Positions 34,424 through 43,238 of a stretch of DNA of 64,000 nucleotides are shown here, in pieces. The notes under the pieces are model-generated. The model saw only the letters and a program-made list of their open reading frames with translations. It was not told where the DNA came from and did not search any database. Made by a program: the position numbers and the translations under genes. Source of the DNA: Nocardioides halotolerans DSM 19273 (GTDB lineage Bacteria > Actinomycetota > Actinomycetes > Propionibacteriales > Nocardioidaceae); assembly GCF_000422805.1 (NCBI RefSeq), contig NZ_AUGT01000012.1, forward strand, positions 1-64,000, written 5' to 3'. How positions within the stretch are numbered: the stretch's first letter is position 1; every line of letters starts with the position of its first letter.

Positions 34424-35080
34424 TCAGGAGTCGACGGGACGGACGCTGGAGAGCAGCCCGATCCGCATCGCGGTGACGAGCGCCTGGGCGCGGTTGGAGG
34501 CGCCGAGCTTCTGGTAGATGCGCGCGATGTGCGACTTGGCCGTCGACTCGCTGAGGTAGAGCTTCTCGCCGATCGCCGCGGCACCGAGGCCGTCGGCGAG
34601 GAGCAGCAGCACCTCGTGCTCGCGGTCGGAGAGGCGCGTCGACTCGGCGGCGCTGCGGCGCATCATGGCGCCGACGAGGCCGGTGCAGACGAACGAGCGC
34701 GGGGAGACGGCCGCGTGGCGGGCCGCGCGGATGACCTCTCCCGAGGGCGCGTCCTTGCCGACGAAGCCGGAGGCGCCGGCCTGCATGGCCGCGAAGATCT
34801 GGTCGTCGCCGGAGTGCATGGTGAGCACGACCAGGCCGGTCGTGTTGCTGACCTTGCGGATCGAGCGCACGATGTCGAGGCCGGTGCCGTCCTGGAGCTG
34901 GAGGTCGGCGACGACGACGTCGGGCCGCAGCTCGTCGTACTTCTTGAGTGCCTCGACGACCGAGCCCGCCTGGGCGACGATCGTCATGTCCTCCTCCAGG
35001 TCGAAGACGCCGGCCAGTCCGCTACGGATGAGCTCGTGGTCGTCGACGAGGAGGACCGTCGTGGGGGTCGCGGTGCTCAT
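34424..35080 (-). CDS. NarL/LuxR-type response regulator of the Tad locus
   Basis: A 218-residue two-domain regulator. The receiver has DDH (13-15), phosphoacceptor Asp59 in VVVADLQLQDG, T/S in VVLTMHSG and K in FVGKDAP. The C-terminal LuxR helix-turn-helix is LSDREHEVLLLLADGLGAAAIGEKLYLSESTAKSHIARIYQKLGASNRAQ. Its ATG overlaps the kinase stop by 4 bp, so the pair is coupled. Being the last gene of the Tad operon, it likely controls pilus genes, possibly through the palindrome at 34258-34279; this target is inference. Confidence 0.92.
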   Translation of the reverse strand: MSTATPTTVLLVDDHELIRSGLAGVFDLEEDMTIVAQAGSVVEALKKYDELRPDVVVADLQLQDGTGLDIVRSIRKVSNTTGLVVLTMHSGDDQIFAAMQAGASGFVGKDAPSGEVIRAARHAAVSPRSFVCTGLVGAMMRRSAAESTRLSDREHEVLLLLADGLGAAAIGEKLYLSESTAKSHIARIYQKLGASNRAQALVTAMRIGLLSSVRPVDS

Positions 35081-36669
35081 GCAATGACTCTTTCATGGAT
35101 GGTGTCGATGACGTGGGAGTCTTCGGAGGAGCTGCCGGGGAGTCGCACGGTGACCGAGAGGCCTCCGGACGGCGTCTCGCCGATCTCCAGGGTCGCGTTG
35201 ATGAGGAGCGCGCGCTCCTTCATGATGTGCAGGCCGTGGGACGTCGACCGCGCGGTCTGGAGGCCTCGGCCGTTGTCGGAGACCGTGATCTCCGCCTCCG
35301 GGGCGTGCACGACGCAGTGGACGTCGATCGCGGACGCCTGGGCGTGGCGGACGGCGTTGTTCATCGCCTCCTGGGCGATGCGGAACAGCTCGGCCTCCAC
35401 CTCGCCGCGCAGGCGCTGGGTGTGCTCGTCGAGGGTGACGTGGATGGGCACGCCGGAGACCTCGGAGAGGTTGCGTGCGATCGAGCCGATGGCGGTGCCG
35501 AGGCTCTCGCTCTGCCCGACGCTGGTGCGCAGCGTGACGACCGAGCGCCGGATCTCCGCGACCACGGCCGAGATGCGGTCGCGGAGCATGTCGACGCGTT
35601 CGGCCTGCTCGGGCGAGGTGACGCCGACGCGGAGGGTGTCGACGAGGTAGCCGAGGGACGCGATGTCCTGGGCGACGCCGTCGTGCATCTCCCGCGAGAG
35701 CCGGCGCCGCTCCTCGGCCGTCGCGGCGTCGCGGAACGCGGAGAACAGCAGGGCGGTGTCGAGGTGAACGGCGCTCGGGCCGAGCCGGCGCATCAGCTTG
35801 CGGATGCGGTCCTCGACGCCGATGCGGGCCGGGTCGACTCGGGCCGACAGCACGCCCGCCACGATCGCGGTGGTGCCGGCCTCGGTGTTGAGCGGGAACG
35901 CGAAGACGTGGTCGTGGAGCACGGGCAGGCCGACGGCCCACGCCTCGACGGCGATGTCCTCGCACTCGTTGACGTTGACCGAGGCGCCCATCGCCTTGGT
36001 CACCAGGGGAGTGAGGGTGTCGCCGCGGGGGACGCTGATGACGAGCGCGGACGTCGGCAGGTCGTCGCGGACCGCGCTGAGGATCGCGCCGCCGAGCGCG
36101 ACCGGGTCGAGGCCGTTGTCGAGCCCGCCGGAGATGTCGATCAGCTGGCGGATCAGCCCCTGGGCGTAGTGATACGGCGCGAGAGGGTCCGGCTTCTCGT
36201 TGAGCGCCGAGTGGAGGAAGGTGCCGACCAGGCCGAGGCCGAGGCCGGTCATGCTCCAGCTGAACGCGCCGAAGCCCTGGTTCTTGTCAAGGCCGCCGAA
36301 GGACACGACCGACACCACGACGACGGCAGCGAGCTGGACGGAGAGGGCCAGCGAGACGCCCTGGATCAGCCGGTAGAGGCCGGCGGTGAAGGGCGGGACC
36401 GCCAGGGCTCCGAGCACCGCGAGGGTGCTGTCGATCGCGAAGCCGCAGACCGCGCCGACGCAGGCCGCCTCGACGGTGATCACGACCAGGACCGGCAGGC
36501 GCTGGCGCCAGTCGGCCAGGGTGCTCAGGGCCCACACGGCACCGATGGCCACGAGGGCCACGAGGGCCGGCTTGTCCTGCGCCCACAGCACGGGTCCGAG
36601 CAGCGCGACCAGCACGAATGCCCGTGCAGCGGCACTCAGCTTGACGTGCTGGCGGTCGCGGACCCTCAT
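35077..36669 (-). CDS. NarL-type sensor histidine kinase of the Tad locus
   Basis: A 530-residue kinase. The N-terminal third has about 5-6 hydrophobic helices (MASE-like sensor), followed by a GAF-like region, then the HisKA_3 box LSREMHDGVAQD with phosphorylatable His329, and the HATPase motifs EAMNNAVRHAQAS (N box) and VSDNGRGLQ (G box). It phosphorylates the adjacent LuxR regulator. The signal is unknown. ATG 36669 overlaps the tadC stop by 4 bp, an unusual in-operon position for a pilus regulator. Confidence 0.92.
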   Translation of the reverse strand: MRVRDRQHVKLSAAARAFVLVALLGPVLWAQDKPALVALVAIGAVWALSTLADWRQRLPVLVVITVEAACVGAVCGFAIDSTLAVLGALAVPPFTAGLYRLIQGVSLALSVQLAAVVVVSVVSFGGLDKNQGFGAFSWSMTGLGLGLVGTFLHSALNEKPDPLAPYHYAQGLIRQLIDISGGLDNGLDPVALGGAILSAVRDDLPTSALVISVPRGDTLTPLVTKAMGASVNVNECEDIAVEAWAVGLPVLHDHVFAFPLNTEAGTTAIVAGVLSARVDPARIGVEDRIRKLMRRLGPSAVHLDTALLFSAFRDAATAEERRRLSREMHDGVAQDIASLGYLVDTLRVGVTSPEQAERVDMLRDRISAVVAEIRRSVVTLRTSVGQSESLGTAIGSIARNLSEVSGVPIHVTLDEHTQRLRGEVEAELFRIAQEAMNNAVRHAQASAIDVHCVVHAPEAEITVSDNGRGLQTARSTSHGLHIMKERALLINATLEIGETPSGGLSVTVRLPGSSSEDSHVIDTIHERVIA

Positions 36670-37586
36670 TTCGAAAAGCTGTCCATGATGCTCAGCACGG
36701 CCGGTCCCATGACCGCGATGAACAGGGTAGGAAGGATGCAGAAGATCAGCGGGATGGTGATCTTCACTGGAACCTGCTGGGCCTTCTCCTCGGCCCGCTG
36801 ACGACGCTTGACCCGCATTTCTGCGGACTGTACCCGCAGGACCTGCGCGACGGGGATACCGAACGAGTCGGCCTGCACCATGGCGCCCACGAAGGTGCGG
36901 AGGTCGCCGACCGAGGTGCGCTCGCCCATGGCACGCAGCGCGTCTGCGCGGCCCTGGCCGATCTGCATCTCGCGCATGACGCGGGAGAGCTCCTCGGCCA
37001 GCGGGCCCTCGGTGTTGCGAGCCACCTGCTGGAGCGCCGCGTCGAAGCCGAGGCCGGACTCCACGCTGATGGTGAGGAGGTCGATCGCGTCGGGGAGGTC
37101 GCGCTGCAACCGCTCCGCGCGCTCGTGCGCCTTCTGGTAGAGGTAGAGGTTCGGCGCGAAGAAGCCGACGACGAGAGCGACGACGACCACGACGATCTTC
37201 CACGCGGGCGCGGTCAGCATCAGCTGGAACACCAGCCCGCCGACGAGGCCGGCGATGGCCCCGATCACCTTGCCGGAGAGCACGCGGTCGACGGTCCAGC
37301 CGGCAGGGTTGCCGGCGAGGTCGAGCTTGCGGCGGATGCGCTCGGCGGTGTCGGCACCGGAGATCCGGCGGCCGACGCCCACGGCCCGCGCCTGCAGCGG
37401 AGCGAGCACCCGCTCGCCGAAGGACTTGTCGAGCTCCTTGTTGAGCTCCTTCGGCGCGTTGGTCATCGCCTCCAGGACCGCGAGCGAGCGCGTCACGCCG
37501 CTCTCGGTGCTCGTGCTGAGCGCCGAGCCGACCAGGATGATCGCCAGGAAGACGAGGCCTACGCCGAGTACGAAGAGGATGGCCAT
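36666..37586 (-). CDS. tadC: Tad pilus inner-membrane platform protein, T2SS F family
   Basis: A 306-residue protein with an N-terminal helix, two mid helices (about 105-145) and one C-terminal helix, with the T2SSF domain between (RLQRDLPDAIDLLTISVESGLGFDAALQQVA). It pairs with the TadB-like domain of the next protein to form the platform on which TadA works. It starts 1 bp after the VWA-TadB fusion. Confidence 0.93.
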   Translation of the reverse strand: MAILFVLGVGLVFLAIILVGSALSTSTESGVTRSLAVLEAMTNAPKELNKELDKSFGERVLAPLQARAVGVGRRISGADTAERIRRKLDLAGNPAGWTVDRVLSGKVIGAIAGLVGGLVFQLMLTAPAWKIVVVVVALVVGFFAPNLYLYQKAHERAERLQRDLPDAIDLLTISVESGLGFDAALQQVARNTEGPLAEELSRVMREMQIGQGRADALRAMGERTSVGDLRTFVGAMVQADSFGIPVAQVLRVQSAEMRVKRRQRAEEKAQQVPVKITIPLIFCILPTLFIAVMGPAVLSIMDSFSK

Positions 37587-37587
37587 C

Positions 37588-39498
37588 TCACACCTCCACC
37601 TTGACCAGTCGGCTCATCCAGAAGACCCCGACCGCGAGGATCGTCGCCGCCCCCGTCAGCATCGCCCAGCCGAGGGGCTCCTGGAACATGACGATGACGT
37701 AGTCGTAGTTCGTCAACAGAAGGTAGACCATGAACAGCGGCGGAAGGCCGCCCAACACCCAGGCGGAGAGCTTTCCTTCCGCGGCCAGGGCGGCGACCTG
37801 CCGGCGCACGTACTCCCGCTCGCGCATCGTCGCGGCGACCGTGTCGAGGAGCTCGGCCAGGTTGCCACCGACCTGACGCTGGATCTTGATCGCCATGACG
37901 ACCCACTCGAAGTCCTTGCTGTCGAACCGCTCGGCCACGCCCTCGAGCGCGTCCTCGAGCGAGACGCCGAGGCGGGTCTCGACCAGCACGCGGCGGAACT
38001 CCGAGGCGATCGGCTCCGCGCCCTCGCGGACGATGGTGTCGATCGACTGCGCGAGGGACAGACCGGCGGCGAGGGAGCCGGACATCAGCTGCAGCGTGTC
38101 GGGCAGCCCGGCGTTGAACGCCTTGCGCCGGCGGCTGCGCCGGATGCCGAGGTAGATCCACGGGCCGAAGATCCCGAGCACCACGAAGAGGAACCCGATG
38201 AAGAGGTTGCCCCCACCGAGCAGGAGGCCGGTGAGCCCGGACAGGAAGAACAGACCGCCGTGGACGAGGAGCCACTCGGAGGACTTGAGCTCGCTGCCGG
38301 CAGCCTGCAGCCGGTTGCTGATGCGGGCGTCGAGGTCCTGGTTGCGGCGCAGCACGTTGGCCGCCGTCTCCTTCGCCGAGGCGAAGGTGATGTCGGTGTC
38401 CATGAGCGACGAGCCGCCGTCGGGGCTGCCGCCCGCCGCCTGGATCTCGGTGTAGCGGGTGACCCGGTCGGCCGCGCTGAGCTGCGCCTCCTTGCGCGGG
38501 ATCAGCAGCGCCACGAGGAACACCAGCCCGAGCCCGAGGGCCACGGGACCGGCGTAGAGCGCCCAGTCGGGCGGCGTCCAGCTGCCGTCGGCGGCGGCGA
38601 TCTCGGGCGTGCTCGGCACCGGCTCGACCGTCGAGAACGCCTTGGCCTTCACCGGACCTGCCGACGTCGGCAGCGAGACCTCGATGGTCGCCTCGGTCTT
38701 GTCGAAGCCCGAGGGGAGTGACGCGGTGACCAGCACCTGGCGGGCGAGGACGTCGGCCTCGGCCGCGAACGCCGCCTGCAGCGCGGCCGGGTCGGCCGGG
38801 ATCACCTGACCCTGACCGGCGGTGGCCAGCTTCTGGAGCGCCTCGAGCGCCTTGCCGTCCTGGTCGATCGCGACCACGTCGGCGAGGACCTCGGCGTCCT
38901 CCATCTTGCTCGTCGCCGCCTCGATGGGCGTCTTGCTGTTGTCGGCGCCGTCGGAGAGCACCAGGAGGCTGCGCTGCCCCTCGGTGCCGGCCACGTCGAC
39001 GGCCTGGATCACGCCGTCGTAGAGCCGGGTCTTGCGCGTGAGGGTCAGCCCGTCGAGCACCGCCTGCGCGGACGCCCGGTCGGTCGTCGGCTCGAGGACG
39101 GTGTTGACCTCGCCCGCGAAGCTGACGATGCCGACGTACACGTCGGCGGGCACCGACGAGATGAACTCCTGCGCCGCGAGCTTGGCGGCGTCGAACCGGT
39201 TGCCCTTCATCGACTTGCTGGTGTCGATGACCATGACGGCGGTACGCCGGACGGTGGTGTCGGCGCCGGCGGGCTCCGCGGTCGCGCTGGCGCTCTTGCC
39301 GTCCACGGTGACCGTGACGCCGTCGAGGTCGACCTCGACGTCGGCCGGGACCGACACGAGGATCTGCACCGAGCCGGGCGTGCTCTCGACGTGCGAGATC
39401 GTGCCGTCGGCGGCCAGCGCCGCGCTGGGCGCCAGCGCCAGGCCCACCGCGGCCAGCGCGGCGAGGGTGCGAGCGGCGAGACGAGGCAGGGTGGTCAT
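37588..39498 (-). CDS. tadB: VWA domain fused to TadB-like T2SS F platform protein
   Basis: A 636-residue fusion. Residues 1-29 form a Sec signal (TLAALAAVGLALAPSAALA). A von Willebrand A domain follows (about 84-255) with the MIDAS motif DTSKS (Asp92), then TLTRKTRLYDG and the acidic LSDGAD. A membrane helix (WALYAGPVALGLGLVFLVALL, about 312-333) leads to a TadB domain: two helices (about 405-450), the T2SSF motif LPDTLQLMSGSLAAGLSLAQSIDTIV (465-490) and C-terminal helices. The VWA part would face outside, the TadB part inside. Canonical TadB lacks the VWA. ATG 39498 overlaps the tadA stop by 4 bp. No frameshift is needed for the fusion. Confidence 0.9.
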   Translation of the reverse strand: MTTLPRLAARTLAALAAVGLALAPSAALAADGTISHVESTPGSVQILVSVPADVEVDLDGVTVTVDGKSASATAEPAGADTTVRRTAVMVIDTSKSMKGNRFDAAKLAAQEFISSVPADVYVGIVSFAGEVNTVLEPTTDRASAQAVLDGLTLTRKTRLYDGVIQAVDVAGTEGQRSLLVLSDGADNSKTPIEAATSKMEDAEVLADVVAIDQDGKALEALQKLATAGQGQVIPADPAALQAAFAAEADVLARQVLVTASLPSGFDKTEATIEVSLPTSAGPVKAKAFSTVEPVPSTPEIAAADGSWTPPDWALYAGPVALGLGLVFLVALLIPRKEAQLSAADRVTRYTEIQAAGGSPDGGSSLMDTDITFASAKETAANVLRRNQDLDARISNRLQAAGSELKSSEWLLVHGGLFFLSGLTGLLLGGGNLFIGFLFVVLGIFGPWIYLGIRRSRRRKAFNAGLPDTLQLMSGSLAAGLSLAQSIDTIVREGAEPIASEFRRVLVETRLGVSLEDALEGVAERFDSKDFEWVVMAIKIQRQVGGNLAELLDTVAATMREREYVRRQVAALAAEGKLSAWVLGGLPPLFMVYLLLTNYDYVIVMFQEPLGWAMLTGAATILAVGVFWMSRLVKVEV

Positions 39499-41066
39499 GA
39501 GCGCTCCGGGGCGAAGATGAGCGGGTCGACCGTGGTGTTCGCGTAGGCCATCTTCTCCAGGAACTTCGGGCGCAGGCCGGTCGAGGCGAGCCGGCCGAGC
39601 GTGCGGCCCTCGCCGTCGAAGCCGCGCGTGCCGTCCCACAGGAAGATGTCCTGGAGGGTGATCACGTCACCCTCCATCTTCTCGACCTCGGTCACGTGGG
39701 TGATGCGCCGCGAGCCGTCCTTGAAGCGGGTCTGGTGCACGATCAGGTCGACCGCGGAGGCCACCTGCTCGCGGATGGCGCGCACCGGCAGGTCCATGCC
39801 GGCCATCAGCACCATCGTCTCCATGCGGGCCAGCGTGTCGCGCGGTCCGTTCGAGTGCAGCGTGCAGATAGAGCCGTCGTGACCGGTGTTCATCGCCTGG
39901 AGCATGTCGAGCGCGGAGGAGTCGCGGACCTCACCGACGATGATGCGGTCGGGTCGCATGCGCAGGCTGTTCTTGACCAGGTCGCGGATGGTCACCGCGC
40001 CCTTGCCCTCGATGTTGGCCGGCCGCGACTCGAGCCGCACGACGTGCTCCTGCTTGAGCTGGAGCTCCGCGGCGTCCTCGATGGTGACGATCCGCTCGTC
40101 GCCGGGGATGAACGACGAGAGCACGTTGAGCGTGGTCGTCTTTCCGGCGCCCGTGCTGCCGGACACGATGATGTTGAGCCGGCCGCGCACGCAGGCGTCG
40201 AGGAACTCGGCGGTGCGCGGGCTCAGCGAGCCGAACTCGATGAGGTTCTGCACCGTGAGCGGATCGGTGGCGAACTTGCGGATGGTCAGCGCGGAGCCGT
40301 CGACCGCCAGCGGCGGCACGACGGCGTTCACACGGCTGCCGTCGGGGAGTCGGGCGTCGACCATCGGGCTCGACTCGTCGACGCGGCGGCCGATGCGGGA
40401 CACGATCTTGTCGATCGTGCGGCGCAAGTGCGCCTCGTCGGTGAAGTGGGCGTCGGCGGGCATCAGCTTGCCCGACTTCTCCAGCCAGACGCTGTTGTAG
40501 CCGTTGACCATGACCTCGGAGACGTCCGGGTCGCGCAGGAACGGCTCGATCGGGCCGTAGCCCAGGATGTCGTCGCTGATCTCCTGGGTGACCCGCGCCC
40601 GGTCGCTGCTGCTGAGCGGCCGGTCCTGCGAGCCGAGCACGTCGGCGAGGACCTTGCGGACCTCGGAGTCGAGCTCGTTCTGGTCCATGTCCGAGTCGTA
40701 GAGGCGCGGGCCCATCTGCTGCAGCAGCTGGACGTGGACGCTGCTCTTCAGCTCCTCGATCCGGTCCGACTGCGCGGTGTTGATGAAGCCGCGGCGCATC
40801 GGCGCCTCCGGCGCCGAGGGCGCGCTCGGGCGGGGGACCGAGCCGGGCTGGGCGGAGCCGCCGGTGCCGTTGCCCGTCGCGGCGGGGACGTCGGCGCGAC
40901 GCTTGCCGCCACGTGCCGCCTCGGCGGCCGCGACGGCGGAGTCGACCGGCGAGACCGGGTCGGGGATGGTGTGGTCGGTCTCCTGCGACTGGAGGAACTC
41001 GTCCTGCTGGAGGTCGACGTCACCGCGGGACTCGCGCGCTGCTGCGAGACGTTCGGCAAGGTTCAT
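39495..41066 (-). CDS. tadA: Tad pilus assembly ATPase (CpaF/TadA)
   Basis: A 523-residue secretion ATPase driving pilus assembly. The N-terminal 100 residues are hydrophilic and variable. Walker A GSTGAGKTT holds Lys309; the Asp box ERIVTIEDAAEL, Walker B RPDRIIVGEVRDSSALDMLQAMNTGHDG and the HSNGPRD motif are intact. Length and motifs match CpaF. It starts 2 bp after tadZ. Confidence 0.95.
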   Translation of the reverse strand: MNLAERLAAARESRGDVDLQQDEFLQSQETDHTIPDPVSPVDSAVAAAEAARGGKRRADVPAATGNGTGGSAQPGSVPRPSAPSAPEAPMRRGFINTAQSDRIEELKSSVHVQLLQQMGPRLYDSDMDQNELDSEVRKVLADVLGSQDRPLSSSDRARVTQEISDDILGYGPIEPFLRDPDVSEVMVNGYNSVWLEKSGKLMPADAHFTDEAHLRRTIDKIVSRIGRRVDESSPMVDARLPDGSRVNAVVPPLAVDGSALTIRKFATDPLTVQNLIEFGSLSPRTAEFLDACVRGRLNIIVSGSTGAGKTTTLNVLSSFIPGDERIVTIEDAAELQLKQEHVVRLESRPANIEGKGAVTIRDLVKNSLRMRPDRIIVGEVRDSSALDMLQAMNTGHDGSICTLHSNGPRDTLARMETMVLMAGMDLPVRAIREQVASAVDLIVHQTRFKDGSRRITHVTEVEKMEGDVITLQDIFLWDGTRGFDGEGRTLGRLASTGLRPKFLEKMAYANTTVDPLIFAPERS

Positions 41067-41068
41067 GG

Positions 41069-42259
41069 CTACTTACGCCTCCTCGAGCGGCGGCCCTTGG
41101 CCTCCGCCTCGCTCTGCGGGGTGCTGGAGTCGGATGCGCCTCCGAGGGAGCTGACGAAGTCTCCGGCCAGGGTGCCGGCCAGCTGCCGGATGGACGCGCT
41201 GAGCTGGTGCTCGGGGTCGCTGACGATCACCGGGCTGCCGGCGTTCGTCGCGGCGGCGATCTCGAGCGAGCTGGAGATCTGGGCGTCGACGCTCATGCCG
41301 AGGATCCCCTCGACCTTGTCGGCGGTGATGCCGACCTCGTCGTCCGCGCGGTTGAGCACCAGGTGCCGGTTGTCGCGGGCGATGTGGAGGGCGTCGAAGG
41401 TCTCGACGGCGACCTTCACGTTCTTCAGCGTCGGGACGTCGAGGGTGGTGACCAGGACGATCTCGTCGGTCTCGTCGAGGGCGGTGAGCACCTGCTCGTC
41501 GAACGCCGGGGCGAGGTCGATGACGATGTAGTCGAAGGTCTCGCGCAGCGTGCGGATCACCCGCGACACGAGCAGCGGCGTGATCCGCTCGCGGGTGTCG
41601 GGGTGCGGGGGAGCGGCCAGCACCATGAGAGAGTCCTGGTGCCGGGTGAGCAGCCCGTCGAGCATCTCCACGTCGATGGAGTCCTCGGAGCCGATCGCCT
41701 GCTCGATCGAGTGCGTCGGGAACAGCTGCATCGTGATCGCGACGTCGCCGAAGGCGAGGTCGAGGTCGACGAGGCACACCCGTCGGGCGCCCTTCTCGGT
41801 CAGCGCGAGGGCGAGGTTCACCGAGATGGTGGTCTTGCCGACCCCGCCCTTCGGCGAGAAGACGGCGATGACCTTGCTCATGTGCATCGAGCCGGAGGGA
41901 CCGCGCAGCGCCACGAACAGCTCGAAGGCCCGGTTGAGCGCCTGGGCGATCGCGTTGGTGTCGGTGTGGTGGACGACGTCGCGCGCACCGGACTTCATCG
42001 CCGCCGCCAGCAGCTCACCGGTGAGGTGCTCGCGAGCGAGGATGGTGCTGATCGCCGGGGCGGCGGTCCGCAGCACCTCGCACGTGACGACGGCTTCCTC
42101 GTCGGTCAGGGTCGGGCCCAGCACGACGACGTACTCGTCGGAGTGCGCGTTGATCCACGCGTTCAGACGGTCCACGGACTCGACGCCGTGGGACCCCGCC
42201 GGCATGGATGCCAGGAGGGTCTCCACGACCATCGGGTCGGGGTCAACGACGACGGGCAT
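41069..42259 (-). CDS. tadZ: Tad localisation ATPase, MinD-like (TadZ/CpaE)
   Basis: A 396-residue protein with an N-terminal atypical receiver-like domain (VVVDPDPMVVETLLASMP...VLGPTLTDEEAV, about 1-120) and a MinD-type ATPase with deviant Walker A FSPKGGVGKTT (Lys142 as the second lysine). VCLVDLDLAFGDVAITM and IVIDLAPAFD are the Walker A' and B regions. It probably positions the pilus assembly site. The C-terminal basic tail GRRSRRRK may bind membrane. It lies 6 bp after cpaB. Confidence 0.92.
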   Translation of the reverse strand: MPVVVDPDPMVVETLLASMPAGSHGVESVDRLNAWINAHSDEYVVVLGPTLTDEEAVVTCEVLRTAAPAISTILAREHLTGELLAAAMKSGARDVVHHTDTNAIAQALNRAFELFVALRGPSGSMHMSKVIAVFSPKGGVGKTTISVNLALALTEKGARRVCLVDLDLAFGDVAITMQLFPTHSIEQAIGSEDSIDVEMLDGLLTRHQDSLMVLAAPPHPDTRERITPLLVSRVIRTLRETFDYIVIDLAPAFDEQVLTALDETDEIVLVTTLDVPTLKNVKVAVETFDALHIARDNRHLVLNRADDEVGITADKVEGILGMSVDAQISSSLEIAAATNAGSPVIVSDPEHQLSASIRQLAGTLAGDFVSSLGGASDSSTPQSEAEAKGRRSRRRK

Positions 42260-42265
42260 CGTGCC

Positions 42266-43021
42266 TCACTTGAAGAGGTTCTCGAAGGTCATGGGCCCGG
42301 AGTCGGGTGCCACCTGGCTCTGGTCGGTGAGGAGGCCGAAGGCGAGCTCGCCCATGCTCTGGGCGAACAGGATCTTCTCGGCCTGGGCTTGGTTGACCGA
42401 CAGCGTGAGGAGCGTCCGGGGCAGCTGCTCGGTCGTGGAGGCGCCCGACTCGTCGGTCGTGGTGGTCGACACCGGCGTGGTCGAGCCGACACCGAGGACG
42501 GTGACCCGCTCGAGCAGCAGCCGGGAGAAGCCGGACCCGGCGACCGCGCCTGCCGTGTCGGTCTCGGTGGTGCCGGTGAGGAAGATCGCGACCTCGGAGC
42601 CCGGGTTGACGAAGCCCGCCACACGGGACGGGTCGGTCAGGTTCACCGAGACCGCCATGTTGGCGTCGGGGATCTGGAGCGTCGACGTCACGGCCGCCGA
42701 GGTGCCCCACTTCGCCGAGATGATCTGCTCACCCGGGTAGATGGTGCCCAGCGACACGGTGCCGGACAGCGAGTCGGCCGTGGTCTGATAGCCGTCGAGC
42801 AGCGCGTCCTTGGAGACCGCCTCCAGCGCCAGCTTGCCGGCGGCCTGGGCGTCCTCGAAGGTCTCGCCAGGGGCGATGACCGCGGTGGCCTCGAGCACCT
42901 TGACGGTGTCGAACCTCTTCTCAGCCCGGGTGTCGGCACCCTTGGTGTAGAGAAAGACGAGTGCGGAGCCGAGTGCTGCCACGAGCACGGCTACGACCAG
43001 AAGAATCCTACGACGGTCCAT
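42266..43021 (-). CDS. cpaB: Flp pilus assembly protein CpaB/RcpC (SAF domain)
   Basis: A 251-residue protein: N-terminal helix (ILLVVAVLVAALGSALVFLYT), SAF-domain core (AEKRFDTVKVLEATAVIAPGETF, GTIYPGEQIISAKWG) and an RcpC-like C-terminal region (VNLTDPSRVAGFVNPGSEVAIFLTG). It is the first gene of the Tad operon and starts about 85 bp downstream of a candidate -10 (TACAGT). In actinobacteria without an outer membrane its role is probably in the cell-wall space rather than pairing with the RcpA secretin. Confidence 0.9.
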   Translation of the reverse strand: MDRRRILLVVAVLVAALGSALVFLYTKGADTRAEKRFDTVKVLEATAVIAPGETFEDAQAAGKLALEAVSKDALLDGYQTTADSLSGTVSLGTIYPGEQIISAKWGTSAAVTSTLQIPDANMAVSVNLTDPSRVAGFVNPGSEVAIFLTGTTETDTAGAVAGSGFSRLLLERVTVLGVGSTTPVSTTTTDESGASTTEQLPRTLLTLSVNQAQAEKILFAQSMGELAFGLLTDQSQVAPDSGPMTFENLFK

Positions 43022-43238
43022 CGGCGAGACCTTTCCGTCCCTTGCGGGAGGCAGGCTGATGTGCCCGCCAGCCCTGTCCCACGAGTGCTGTCCCTCGGTC
43101 TAGAACTGTAGGAACGAGCGGGGTGGCGCGTACGCGTTTTGGCGGAACTCGTGTGACTAGGGGCGAAGGTGCTACGCGGGTGGCGCGAACGTGTTAGAGG
43201 CGCTGTCTCCGCTGGCCGCCACACGAGCGCCCGGGACA
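43022..43238 (-). promoter_or_regulatory. Tad operon promoter region with direct repeats
   Basis: A 217-bp gap between the acyl-CoA ligase stop and cpaB. On the minus strand a -10-like TACAGT lies at 43110-43105, about 85 bp before cpaB. Two 18-bp direct repeats, GGGTGGCGCGTACGCGTT at 43121-43138 and GGGTGGCGCGAACGTGTT at 43178-43195 (plus-strand sequence), are 57 bp apart, with three mismatches. They lie upstream of the -10 and are candidate binding sites for an operon regulator. Confidence 0.55.

Noticed and set aside
37588..39498. VWA and TadB as two genes wrongly joined by a frame error
   Set aside because: A single uninterrupted frame runs from signal peptide to TadB domain with a membrane helix in between; no internal stop or in-frame start with a ribosome site was seen.
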